In this document: positions 24,722-34,900 of the stretch, one piece after another
Layout: every line of letters begins with the position of its first letter
Position numbering within the stretch: the stretch's first letter is position 1
Assembly (NCBI RefSeq): GCF_004340525.1
Contig: NZ_SLWX01000013.1
Location: 22,867 to 86,866, forward strand
DNA length: 64,000 nt
Source of the DNA: Chromatocurvus halotolerans
GTDB lineage: Bacteria > Pseudomonadota > Gammaproteobacteria > Pseudomonadales > Halieaceae
Direction: 5' to 3'
Program-made: the position numbers and the translations under genes
Notes under the pieces: model-generated
Seen by the model: the letters and a program-made list of their open reading frames with translations, nothing else
Databases searched by the model: none
What the model was told of the DNA's origin: nothing

Positions 24722-26122
24722 ATGAAAGACCTCGAAACGCTGTTCACCCGCTTTGCCGACATCATGTGGGGCACGCCGCTGGTCATTCTGCTCGTGGGCG
24801 GGGGACTGTTTTTTGCCGTGTATTCACGCGGTATGCCGTACCGGCACTTCAATCACGCACTCAGAATACTGACCGGGCGCTTCGACCGGGAAAGCGACGC
24901 CGGCGATATCACCCACGCGCAAGCCCTGAGCACGGCACTCTCGGGCACTCTCGGGCTGGGCAACATTGCGGGTGTCGCGCTGGCCATCACCATGGGCGGC
25001 CCGGGAGCCATCTTCTGGATGTGGGTGACCGCTATCATCGGTGTCGCGACCAAGTTCTACACCTGCTCTCTCGCGGTCATGTTCCGCGGTAACGACAGCC
25101 TCGGCCAGCTTCAGGGAGGGCCGATGTACGTGGTACGGGAAGGACTGGGGCGTCGCTGGATGCCTCTGGCAGTACTCTTTGCCATTGCCGGCATGTTCGG
25201 TACGCTGCCGGTCTTCCAGGTCAACCAGCTGGTGCAGATACTGCGTGACGTAATCGGCTACCCCACGGGACTCGCCACGCAGGAATCACACTTCCTGTTT
25301 GATTTCAGCGTCGGTCTGATCGTCGCCGGACTGGTTCTGGCAGTCATTCTCGGGCAGATACGCCGGGTCGGCAAGGTCACCGCCAGACTGGTGCCGACCA
25401 TGGTGATCTCCTACCTGCTGCTGACGGGCGTGCTGCTCATCCGTTACGCGAGTGAAATCCCGGCGGCATTCGCACTCATCTTCTCCGATGCCTTCAGCGG
25501 TGAGGCCGCAGCGGGCGGCGCCATCGGCGCGGTCATTCTCATGGGCGTTCGCCGCGGCGCATTCTCCAACGAGGCCGGCATCGGCACCGAGTCGATGGCC
25601 CACGGCGCCGCCAAAACCGACGAACCCATTCGCGAGGGCCTGGTCGCCATGCTGGGCCCTGTCATTGATACGCTCATTGTCTGCAGCTGCACGGCACTGG
25701 CGATTCTCGTCACCGGCGTGTGGCAGGCCGATGGCGATATCGGCGGTGTTACCCTGACGGCGCGGGCCTTTGAATCCGCCTTCCCCGGATTCGGTGCCTA
25801 TGCGCTGACCTTCGTGGTCATCATGCTGTCGGTGAGTACCGTGCTCAGTTTCTGGTACTACGGCAGCAAGTGCCTGGGCTTTCTGATCGGCGCACAGCAC
25901 CAGCACTACTATGTCTGGATATACAGCGTGCTGGTGGTCGTTGGCTCCGTCGTCACGCTGGAAACCGTTGTCGGCCTGATGGATGGCATGTATGCGACCA
26001 TGGCCATCCCGACGATGACGTCGGCACTCCTGCTCGCGCCCCACGTCAACCGTGCCGCGCGCGTGTATTTTGCGCGCCACCGGGCCGGGCTGGAGCCGCG
26101 GAGCGACAAAGGCGTACCATAG
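24722..26122 (+). CDS. AGCS family sodium:alanine/glycine symporter
   Basis: The 466-residue protein has about 11 transmembrane segments and the AGCS signatures GTLGLGNIAGVALAITMGGP, GGPMYVVREGLG and RRGAFSNEAGIGTESMAH. It takes up alanine, glycine or related amino acids with Na+. It starts behind GGGGAG, 13 bases after the DUF2058 gene. Confidence 0.93.
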   Translation: MKDLETLFTRFADIMWGTPLVILLVGGGLFFAVYSRGMPYRHFNHALRILTGRFDRESDAGDITHAQALSTALSGTLGLGNIAGVALAITMGGPGAIFWMWVTAIIGVATKFYTCSLAVMFRGNDSLGQLQGGPMYVVREGLGRRWMPLAVLFAIAGMFGTLPVFQVNQLVQILRDVIGYPTGLATQESHFLFDFSVGLIVAGLVLAVILGQIRRVGKVTARLVPTMVISYLLLTGVLLIRYASEIPAAFALIFSDAFSGEAAAGGAIGAVILMGVRRGAFSNEAGIGTESMAHGAAKTDEPIREGLVAMLGPVIDTLIVCSCTALAILVTGVWQADGDIGGVTLTARAFESAFPGFGAYALTFVVIMLSVSTVLSFWYYGSKCLGFLIGAQHQHYYVWIYSVLVVVGSVVTLETVVGLMDGMYATMAIPTMTSALLLAPHVNRAARVYFARHRAGLEPRSDKGVP

Positions 26123-26158
26123 ACCTGACGCAGCAACCGCCGGGAGCCAGGTGACAAC

Positions 26159-28078
26159 ATGAACGCCATTCCCGCAGTCCACCGCAATTGCGAGACGCTG
26201 GTCGACGAGATCATCGCGCAAATCGGCACGCCCATCGTCGCCGGACTGCCACTGGGACTTGGCAAAGCCAACCACGTGGTCAATGCCCTGTTCCGGCGGG
26301 CGCAGGCAGACCCAGGCCTCTCCCTGACCCTGTTCACCGCACTGACGCTGGAGGCGCCAGTCGCCCGGAGCGACCTTGAGCATCGCTTCCTGGCGCCGCT
26401 GTCAGAGCGCCTGTTCGACGCCTACCCACCCTTGGCCTATGCGAGTGCGCAGCGCAAGCAGGAACTCCCCGATAACATCCGCGTGGTCGAGTTTTTCCTG
26501 CGGCCGGGAGCGTGGCTTGGCGTTCCTGGCGCACAGCAGTCCTATGCCTCCATCAACTACACCCATGCACTCGATGCCATGCTCAGAGAGGGCATGAACC
26601 TGCTGCTGCAGCTGATCGCCGTCCCCACAGAAACCTCTGCCGACACCTATAGCCTCAGCTGCAACCCGGACATCAGTGCTGACCTTCTGGATCTGCGACG
26701 CGCGGGCAAATGCGATTTTCTGAGCGTCGGACAGATCAACCGCCAGCTGCCGTTTCTCGGTGGTGCGGCACTGCGCGACCGAAGCGATTTTGACCTTGTG
26801 CTGGACAGCCCCGACTGCGAATTCCCGCTCTACACGCCACCGCACAAGCCCGCCGCCGCCACTGACCATGCCATCGCGCTGCACGCAGCCGCCCTGGTGG
26901 CGGACGCGGGCACGCTGCAGATAGGCATTGGCTCCATCGGCGATGCCATCGCCCATGCGCTGATCCTGCGGCAGCGCGACAACGACATATTCCAGCGCTG
27001 CCTGGAGCGGCTCCACGGGCCGCGCGCGGCACCCGCGGGCGAAGTGCGGGGGCGATTCGACGTGGGTCTTTATGGCCTGACGGAAATGCTGGTGGAAGGC
27101 TTTCTTGCACTGATGCTCGCCGGCGTCATTCGAAGAGACGTGGACGGCGCCTGTGTCCACGCGGGATTTTTCCTCGGCAGCCCGGTGTTCTATGACATGC
27201 TTGAGCGGCTTGGCCCCGATCAGCGCGCTCGAATCGCCATGATGCCTGTCTCATTTGTCAATGACCTGCATGAGAGAGGACCCCATACCTGTCTGCTGGG
27301 TCCACCGCAGAACGCCAGCGCGACCGAATCGGGAAAACGCGCGGCACGACGCAACGCGCGCTTCATCAACAGTGCGATGATGGTGACAATGACCGGGGCC
27401 ATTGTTTCCGATGGTCTGGAAGACGCCCAGGTCGTCAGCGGCGTGGGCGGACAGTACAACTTTGTTGCACAGGCGTTTGCGCTGCCGGAGGCGCGCTCGA
27501 TCATCACCCTGCCGGCAACCCGCACCCATAAGGGAAAGCTGCAGTCGAACATTTGCTGGCAGTATGCACACACCACAATACCGCGCCATTTGCGCGACAT
27601 CGTGGTAACGGAGTATGGCGTTGCCGATCTCCGGGACAAGTCCGATGCCGACGTGATTCTCGCCATGCTGAACATCGCCGATTCGCGCTTTCAGCCCGAC
27701 CTGCTGGCATCTGCCAAGGCCGCCGGCAAAGTCCCCGGTAATCAGGAAATTGCCGAGTATTATCGGCACAATACCCCCGCGCGCATCACCGCCGCGCTGG
27801 CTCCGGCGGCAGGTTATCTGCCCGCTTTCCCGCTGGGCAGCGGCCTGACACCCGAAGAAGAGCACCTGGCGCAGGGCCTGTCCCGGCTCTCGGAGCAGGC
27901 TGGCAGCCGCCTCGGACTGGCGCGACTGGCGTTGCGCGGCTGGCGCCGCAAGCCGGACAAGAGAACCGATGCCAGTCTGGCGCGTATGAACCTTAGCAGG
28001 CCACGCGATCTCGGGGAGCATGTTTCCCGGGCCTTGTTGCTGGCCGTACTGGAACAGGAGACACCATCATCCGAGTAA
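26159..28078 (+). CDS. Acetyl-CoA hydrolase/transferase family protein
   Basis: This 639-residue protein belongs to the family that transfers CoA between acetyl-CoA and other acids or hydrolyses it. The C-terminal domain shows SGVGGQYNFVAQA, LPATRTHKGK, IVVTEYGVADLRDKSD and the glycine-rich IGIGSIGDAIAH. It is longer than typical members (about 430-550 residues) because of N- and C-terminal extensions. The catalytic glutamate is probably in TEYGVADLR. The membrane-anchored glutaredoxin gene starts inside its last codons. Confidence 0.85.
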   Translation: MNAIPAVHRNCETLVDEIIAQIGTPIVAGLPLGLGKANHVVNALFRRAQADPGLSLTLFTALTLEAPVARSDLEHRFLAPLSERLFDAYPPLAYASAQRKQELPDNIRVVEFFLRPGAWLGVPGAQQSYASINYTHALDAMLREGMNLLLQLIAVPTETSADTYSLSCNPDISADLLDLRRAGKCDFLSVGQINRQLPFLGGAALRDRSDFDLVLDSPDCEFPLYTPPHKPAAATDHAIALHAAALVADAGTLQIGIGSIGDAIAHALILRQRDNDIFQRCLERLHGPRAAPAGEVRGRFDVGLYGLTEMLVEGFLALMLAGVIRRDVDGACVHAGFFLGSPVFYDMLERLGPDQRARIAMMPVSFVNDLHERGPHTCLLGPPQNASATESGKRAARRNARFINSAMMVTMTGAIVSDGLEDAQVVSGVGGQYNFVAQAFALPEARSIITLPATRTHKGKLQSNICWQYAHTTIPRHLRDIVVTEYGVADLRDKSDADVILAMLNIADSRFQPDLLASAKAAGKVPGNQEIAEYYRHNTPARITAALAPAAGYLPAFPLGSGLTPEEEHLAQGLSRLSEQAGSRLGLARLALRGWRRKPDKRTDASLARMNLSRPRDLGEHVSRALLLAVLEQETPSSE

Positions 28079-28473
28079 TCATCCGCTACTTTTTCCGCAC
28101 ACTGCGACTGCTGCTCACGCCCTTCGTTCTGCTGCAGGAAAAGCTGACCACACCGGCTCCCATGGCGCGTGACGAGGACGCGCAGTCCGCTGTTGACGAC
28201 GCCGCCTCAGGGCTGGCCCTGTATCAGTTCCGCAGCTGCCCGTTCTGTATTCGCGTTCGCAAGGAGCTTGCACGCCTCGGCGTTACCGTGGAACTGCGCG
28301 ACGCCCAGAATGACTCTGAGCACCGGGCGGCGCTGGCAGCCGGCGGCGGCCGCGTCAAGGTACCCTGCCTGCGAATTGCCCATGACGACGGCACTGACGA
28401 GTGGCTGTACGAGTCGGCCGACATCAACGCGTGGCTGCGCAAACGGTTTGAGCCGGATCACGCCGGCGGCTAG
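28066..28473 (+). CDS. Membrane-anchored glutaredoxin, start codon apparently ATC
   Basis: The redox domain has the active site CPFC and a glutaredoxin fold with GGRVKVPCLRI (cis-proline). An N-terminal anchor (RVIIRYFFRTLRLLLTPFVLL) lies in the same frame upstream of the first ATG (28162). AGGAG at 28056-28060 sits five bases before ATC 28066, and no ATG, GTG or TTG exists at a suitable distance. I therefore chose ATC 28066 (135 residues). The conventional ATG 28162 has no ribosome site and would lose the anchor. The start overlaps the preceding gene by 13 bases. Confidence 0.72.
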   Translation: MIRVIIRYFFRTLRLLLTPFVLLQEKLTTPAPMARDEDAQSAVDDAASGLALYQFRSCPFCIRVRKELARLGVTVELRDAQNDSEHRAALAAGGGRVKVPCLRIAHDDGTDEWLYESADINAWLRKRFEPDHAGG

Positions 28474-28484
28474 CTGGTGGACCC

Positions 28485-29825
28485 TCAGGCAACTGCGCCC
28501 AGAACCGCCTGCAGGCGCTCCTCAACGGCACTGCGGTCGTTCTCTTCCAGCAGGCCGTCACAGACGCCGTGGGCTATCATCCTCGCCTGCCGCCCGACAG
28601 CCCGCCGGTTTTTTTCTGTCGATGCCGCTGCAGCGATCACCTGCAAGACCTCGAGCAGACGAATGGAAACAGGCGCACTCGACTGGGCGCACTGTCGAAT
28701 GGGGTTGCAGGCCGCATCCAGCATTGCCGGAAAACGAAAGGCCGGGATCAGCACACGTCTCACACCCGACTCATCGCAGCGATCCGGTGAAGCGAGTTCG
28801 ATCGCGGCGAGCCGGGCCAGCGCCGACCCCAGGCGATCCACACAATTGATCGCCGTAAAGGGATCATTGATACCCGGAGACAGTGCCCGCACGGCGACCT
28901 CGACGAGCTGATCGAGCGGAAATTCCATATCCTGCGCCGAGGTGCGCTGGTTCCCGAACGCGAAGGCCTCACGAACCTCCCGCTCCAGCGCGCTGTCTAC
29001 GGCGTCAGAAGGCCAGACCCGCACGATGGGGGTGTCGCGTATGGCGTAGTGCCCGGCCCGACAGACCACTTCCAGCACAGTGTCGGTTCGTACGGCCAGC
29101 GCCAGCAGGGTATCGCTGTCAATGATCTGAAGGTAGCCATCTGTGTGACACAGGATCTGCCCCGGCTCTCCGTCACTGCCTGCCTGTCCCGCCGCACAGG
29201 CCTCCCTGCCGCCATGACCACGCGAGTCGGACGACGATCGCTCATCCACCGCCAGACTGTCGATACAGTCCATGAGTTCGGATGCCACGCGCGCAACGAT
29301 CTCGTTACCCTGTATGGACACCGCCACATGGTGGATGAAATAAATGAACACACCGAGACTCAGCAAGGCAAACATGACGCTGACGCTGACCGCGATATGC
29401 GGAACAAATGCGGCATCGCCAACGTGGCGGATAGAGCGTAGCACCAGCAGGCTATACAGAAATGTGGCTATAAAAGTGCCCAGAACCGCCTGATTCACGC
29501 GGTCGCGCATGAAATTACGCAGCAGGCGAGGCCCGAACTGTGACGATGCCAGAGACAGCGCGACAAGCGTCATCGAGAAGACGACACCCGCGATCGCGAT
29601 CATGGAGCCGGCAATAATACCCAGTACGTCACTGGCGCCGTCGGCATCGCCGCCGTACATCCAGCCTCGAGCCCACGGCTGAGTCGCCAGCCAAGCGTTG
29701 CCCCAGGCTTCATCCAGCATGACCAGCGCAATGGCCAGCAGGCCTGAGCCCAGCGCCATGAGGGAGGGCAGGAACCAGAAACTGCTTTGCAGGCGCTCCC
29801 AGAGCTTGAGCAATGTTGCGTTCAT
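28485..29825 (-). CDS. DUF2254 membrane protein
   Basis: The 446-residue product starts at ATG 29825 behind GGAAAGGG. It has four or five N-terminal helices (LPSLMALGSGLLAIALVML and others), then a soluble C-terminal half with the DUF2254 block RALSPGINDPFTAINCVDRLGS. Function is unknown; ion transport has been suggested for the family. It faces the glutaredoxin gene convergently. Confidence 0.85.
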   Translation of the reverse strand: MNATLLKLWERLQSSFWFLPSLMALGSGLLAIALVMLDEAWGNAWLATQPWARGWMYGGDADGASDVLGIIAGSMIAIAGVVFSMTLVALSLASSQFGPRLLRNFMRDRVNQAVLGTFIATFLYSLLVLRSIRHVGDAAFVPHIAVSVSVMFALLSLGVFIYFIHHVAVSIQGNEIVARVASELMDCIDSLAVDERSSSDSRGHGGREACAAGQAGSDGEPGQILCHTDGYLQIIDSDTLLALAVRTDTVLEVVCRAGHYAIRDTPIVRVWPSDAVDSALEREVREAFAFGNQRTSAQDMEFPLDQLVEVAVRALSPGINDPFTAINCVDRLGSALARLAAIELASPDRCDESGVRRVLIPAFRFPAMLDAACNPIRQCAQSSAPVSIRLLEVLQVIAAAASTEKNRRAVGRQARMIAHGVCDGLLEENDRSAVEERLQAVLGAVA

Positions 29826-29944
29826 CGCGAAACCCTTTCCGCCGGCGACAGACTCGATCATCCGCCGTTTGGGAAGCGCTGTACATGCCCGGCTGAGACG
29901 TGTCCCGGCAAATCCATTACCATGTTGTCTCTGGAGGACACGCC

Positions 29945-30811
29945 ATGCTGAACGCCCTCACCCGCCAACTGTTCTCAGCCCGCCCGCAGGAAACGCTGTA
30001 CCACTACACCACGCTGACCGGGCTGCAGGGAATCGTGGGTGGCGCGGAACTTCGCGCCAGCGATATCCGCTACATGAATGACTCCACGGAATTACGCCAT
30101 ACCCTGGAATTACTCAACCAGCAGGTGACCCGGCGTATTCTTTCGGGCGTCGACAATCCGGAGTTGCTGAATGCCCTGCTCGACTGGCTCTCGCACCGCA
30201 TCGTCAGCGGTCCAATGCTGTTCGGCGCGTCTTTCAGGGCGAATGGCAATCTGCTCAGCCAGTGGCGCGGCTACAGCGTGCATGGCAAGGGCGTCAGCAT
30301 GGGCATGTCGCCAGAGCAGATTCTGTCCCGCGCCGCGGCGCAGTCGTTTGAAGTCACGCGCTGCATCTACAGCAGATCTGAGCAGGAGCGACTGATTAAC
30401 AGTATCGTGGATGCCGTGGAGTCACTGGCGGGCGAGCATGACATGCAGGAGATCGCCAGCGGCGAACCCTGGCAGGGTCTGTTTCAGAGCATCGAGGGCG
30501 ATCTGCTGCGCATCGCCGCCGTGCTCAAGCATCCAACGTTCGAAGAAGAGCAGGAGTGGCGGATCATATCGCCGGTCATGCACACACTCACAGACCGGGT
30601 GGAATTCCGCGAGGGCATCTCCATGCTGATACCCTATTTCAACTTCGACCTGCGCGACGAGGCGGGAAGGCTGATGCTCGAGCATGTCTATCTGGGACCC
30701 ACCAGCAACACCGACCTGTCGATGAACTCACTGGCGCTCTACCTCGAACAGTGCGGTGCAAGTCCACGACGCGGGATTACCTATTGTGACATTCCCTACA
30801 GGAAGCGTTGA
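29945..30811 (+). CDS. DUF2971 protein
   Basis: This 288-residue protein starts at ATG 29945 behind CTGGAGGAC. The DUF2971 signature LYHYTTLTGLQGI, LRASDIRYMNDSTEL and the later W-R-I/Y regions (EEQEWRII) are present. Function is unknown, although such proteins occur in defence-like and accessory contexts. It has no transmembrane segment. The RND adaptor gene follows closely, but a functional link is not evident. Confidence 0.8.
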   Translation: MLNALTRQLFSARPQETLYHYTTLTGLQGIVGGAELRASDIRYMNDSTELRHTLELLNQQVTRRILSGVDNPELLNALLDWLSHRIVSGPMLFGASFRANGNLLSQWRGYSVHGKGVSMGMSPEQILSRAAAQSFEVTRCIYSRSEQERLINSIVDAVESLAGEHDMQEIASGEPWQGLFQSIEGDLLRIAAVLKHPTFEEEQEWRIISPVMHTLTDRVEFREGISMLIPYFNFDLRDEAGRLMLEHVYLGPTSNTDLSMNSLALYLEQCGASPRRGITYCDIPYRKR

Positions 30812-30818
30812 TTCCGAC

Positions 30819-31898
30819 ATGAAGAGCCGTGTTTTTCTTCCGTTATTTTGCGCACTCGCCCTGTCCGCAGGTATGTGCAGCACCCTCTCCGCCGCTGCCG
30901 AGCGTGAAGTCAGCGTGGTCACACCCGAGTCGGTGGCTCTGAAGGATGTTCTGGCACTTTCCGGTACCGTTACCGCGCGGCGGCAGGCCATGCTCTCCCC
31001 GCGGATGGACGGGCTGGTCAGCGAGCTTCAGGTCGATGCCGGTGATCGTGTCGAACAGGCGGCAATCCTGATGCGCCTCGATACCGCATTGATCGAGCGG
31101 GAACTTGACCTGGCGAAGGCGTCTACCGCGGAGGCTCGCGCCGCCGCCGCGGAGGCAGAGCGGCTGGTCGAGGAAGCGACGCGGCTGCGTGGAGACAACT
31201 TCATCCCCGCGACCGAACTCGCCAGTCGCGAGGCTGCACGTGCGGCAGCGACGGAAGCCCTCGGCGCTGCCATCGCCCGGGAACAGCTTGTTCGGGAACA
31301 GCTGAAACGCCATGCGCTACCCGCGCCGTTCGCCGGCGTTATCGCGGAGCGCATGACAGAGAACGGGGAATGGGTGAATCGCGGTGACCCGGTGTTTCGC
31401 CTGGTTGCCACCCACCCCGTCTGGATCGACGTCAATGTCCCGCAGGAGCACTTCGGCCGGCTGTCTATCGGGACACCGGTGCGTATTCTTCCCGACACAA
31501 CACCCGGCGAGGCTCTGGAGGGGCGCATCGTTGCGCTGGTGCCGGTGAGTGATCTACAGGCGCGTTCTTTCCTGGCGCGCATCGCCGCTGATGACCCCGA
31601 TGTCAGCCTGTTTCCGGGAACATCCGCCACCGCGGAAATACAGTCAGACTCGGCAGGCCGCGGCCTGGCGCTGCCACGGCAGGCCGTGGTCGCGCATCCC
31701 GACGGTGGACGCAGCATCTTCGTGATTGATGACGAGGGCCGCGCCAGTCGCAGGGCGATCAGGATCGTCGAGGAATCAGCAGATCGGGTGATTGTGGAGG
31801 ATAAGCTGCCGTCAAACGCCCGGGTTGTCGTGCGCGGCAGCCAGCGGCTGCGCAGCGGCGACCCGGTGAAAGTGGTCAACGACCCAGTGTCCCGTTAA
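30819..31898 (+). CDS. RND efflux periplasmic adaptor (membrane fusion protein)
   Basis: The 359-residue protein starts at ATG 30819 behind AGGAAGCG. It has a signal peptide (ALALSAGMCSTLSAAA), a biotinyl-lipoyl half-motif (LSPRMDGLVSELQVDAGDRV) on each side of a coiled-coil hairpin (residues about 90-170), and a beta-barrel domain. It bridges the inner-membrane pump encoded next to an outer-membrane channel. No channel gene is in this unit. Confidence 0.92.
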   Translation: MKSRVFLPLFCALALSAGMCSTLSAAAEREVSVVTPESVALKDVLALSGTVTARRQAMLSPRMDGLVSELQVDAGDRVEQAAILMRLDTALIERELDLAKASTAEARAAAAEAERLVEEATRLRGDNFIPATELASREAARAAATEALGAAIAREQLVREQLKRHALPAPFAGVIAERMTENGEWVNRGDPVFRLVATHPVWIDVNVPQEHFGRLSIGTPVRILPDTTPGEALEGRIVALVPVSDLQARSFLARIAADDPDVSLFPGTSATAEIQSDSAGRGLALPRQAVVAHPDGGRSIFVIDDEGRASRRAIRIVEESADRVIVEDKLPSNARVVVRGSQRLRSGDPVKVVNDPVSR

Positions 31899-31903
31899 CC
31901 GTC

Positions 31904-34900
31904 ATGCTTGAAGCACCGATCAATAACGGCAAACTCCTCACCGTTCTCGTGCTCATTGTCTGCGTGCTCGGCATCGCGGCAGCCAGACTGATTCCGGTGC
32001 AGATGATCCCCGACCTGGATGTTCGCACCATCAGCGTGGTAACGCAGTGGGCCGGCGCTACGCCGCAGGACATCGAGAAGGAAATCCTCGTCGAGCAGGA
32101 GCGCTACCTGCGCAATATTCCCAATCTGGCGCGCATGGAATCCACGGCGGAGACGGGACGTGCCAGCATTGAAATGGAGTTTCCCTTCGGTGTGAATGTG
32201 AACGAGACACTCATCGAAGTCTCCAATGCCCTTAGCCAGGTGCCCGCCTACCCCATCAACGTCGATCAGCCCAGCATCCAGAGCAGCTCTTTCTCCCAGA
32301 ACGCCTTCATGTATTTCGGCGTGACGCCGCTGCCGGGCAATCCCCTGGACCTCGATATCGACATGATCAACGATTTCGTGGATGACAACGTGCGGGTTCG
32401 GATGGAGCGCGTCAGCGGCGTTTCCCAGGTCGAGCTCTACGGTGGCGCCGAGCGTCAGCTGCAGATACATGTCGACGCCGCGAAACTGGCGCAGAGAGGT
32501 ATCGGACTGACCGACGTTCGCGATGCCGTCCGCCAGCGCAACAGGGACACGTCGGCGGGCGATCTGGACGACGGGCAGCAGCGCTATCTGGTGCGCACGG
32601 TAGGGCGTTTCGACAGCGAGCAGCAAATACGGGACCTGATTCTTGCGCGGCGCAACGGCACCGACGTCAGGCTTTCCGATGTCGCCACCGTCAGGCTCGA
32701 TCACTTCGAGGTGCGTCAGGTCTCGGTGACCAACGATGAACGCAGCATCACACTCGCGGTAAAGCGTGAACCCGGCTCCAACGTGATAGACATCAAGTAC
32801 GGCATTCTCGAGGTCGTCGAGGAGTTGCGTCGTGACGTGCTTGAGCCAAACGGATTGACCATGGTGCTGGTTGGCGACGATGCGCGCTACGTGGAAGCCT
32901 CCATCGGCAACGTGATCAAGAACCTGATTCTCGGTTCCGTGCTCGCCGCACTGATTCTTTTCCTGTTCCTGCGCACCTACCGCGGCACGCTGATCGGGCT
33001 TATGGGCATGCCAGTCTGTATTATCGCGGCGTTCCTCGGGCTGCTGCTGTTCGAGCGCACCATCAACGTGATTTCCCTTGCCGGTATCGCCTTCGCCATA
33101 GGCATGACGGTGGACAACACCATTGTGGTGCTGGAGAGCATCGAGCAGGCGCGCCAGCGTGGCCTGCGGGCGGCCGAGGCGGCTGTCGCGGGAGTGCGCG
33201 ACGTATGGACAGCGGTGGTGGCCTCCAGCGCGACAACGATTCTCGTCTTTGCGCCTGTTCTGCTGGTGCAGGAGGAAGCGGGACAGATCTACTCCGACAT
33301 CGCCATCGCCATTTCGGTAGCCATCTTTGCCTCGATGCTGTTCGCGCTTGGCGTGGTGCCGGCGGCCTGCGCCCATATCGGCATCGGTGGCGCTGCCAGG
33401 CAAACCGCCAACGACCGGGCGCAGGCGCGCATACTGGCATCGGTTGTCTGGCTGATCACGACACCGACACGGCGCGCAGTCACACTGCTCGCCGGGCTGC
33501 TGTGCACGGTCGGCGCTGCCTGGTGGTTCATGCCCGCCGCCGAGTATCTCCCGGAAGGCGAGGAACCAAAGGCGTTCACCAGCATGACACCTCCGCCGGG
33601 CTACAGCCTGTCTGCCATGCTGGAAATACACGAAGAAATCCGCGACCGGCTGGCACAGGCACGGGCAGCCGACCCTGCCGCGTTTGATCGTGGCGAACAG
33701 TCAATCCCCGCTCTCAAATACTTCACGCTGCGGACAAGTGCCAGTGGTCTTCGGGTCATGAGCGAACCGAAACGCGGCGACGACATCGAGGCCATGATGA
33801 ACTCGCTCACTACACTCTTCGAGAACTACGAGGGGATGCGCGCGTTTTCCGGAAGAGGCTCAATCATCTCCAGCAGCCAGGGCGGCACCCGTGCCGTCAA
33901 TCTCGACATCGCCGGTCCCGACATGGAATCGCTGTATCGCGCCGCGGCCAGCGCCTACGGTCGCGCGGAATCCCTGTTTGACAATCCGCAGATCGATTCG
34001 CGCCCCGCATCGCTGTCGCTGGATCAGCCACTGCTGCAGGTGCGCCCCCGCTGGTCCCGACTCTCCGAGTCTGGCTTTACGGCCGACGCCTTCGGTTACT
34101 CGGTGGCATCGCTGAGCGATGGCGCATTCGTTGATGAATACTTCGTGGATGATGATAAGGTCGACATATTTCTCTACAGCGCCGCGGGCCAGAACCAGAC
34201 ACCGGATCAGCTTGGCACTCTGCCGTTGGTGACACCCATGGGGAGCGTTGTGCCGCTTGCCTCTCTCGCCGACATTGTCACAACCATCGACAGCGACAAC
34301 CTGCGGCGTATCGATGGCAGGCGCACTGTCACTTTGTCCGTCATCCCGCCCCGGAATGTCGCTCTTGAAACTGCCGTCCGGCGCATTCGCCAGGAGCTGC
34401 TGCCGTCAATGCGGGCTGCGGGCGAGATTGCAACGGATGTCGACATCTCGATCTCGGGCGCTGCAGACCAGCTCGATGCCACGCGGGAGTCCCTGTCGGA
34501 GAACCTGCTGGTGGCAGTTGTCCTGATTTATCTGCTGATGGTCGCGATTTTCTCGCACTGGGGCTTTCCCCTGGTGATTCTGACTACGGTACCGCTGGGT
34601 ATCGCCGGCGGCCTTGTCGGCCTGGTGCTGGTGAACAGTCTCGGCGCAGCACTCCAGAGCATCGGCCTTCCCGGCATCGTCCAGCCTTTCGACATGATCA
34701 CCATGCTCGGCTTCATCATCCTGCTCGGCACGGTGGTCAACAATCCCATCCTGATCGTTGAACAGACGCGCCGAAACCTCGAGGGCCGCGCTCTCCCTCT
34801 GCAGGAGGCCGTCAGCCGCGCGGTGGCCACCCGGCTGCGGCCCATACTCATGTCCACGGCGACAACGGTTTTCGGCCTCGCACCCCTGGTCTTCCTGCCC

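Noticed and set aside
31895..33631. 578-codon minus-strand open frame opposite the RND pump
   Set aside because: The sequence is low in hydrophobic order and rich in His and Gly, as typical for the shadow of a GC-rich gene; the plus strand encodes a clear RND permease.
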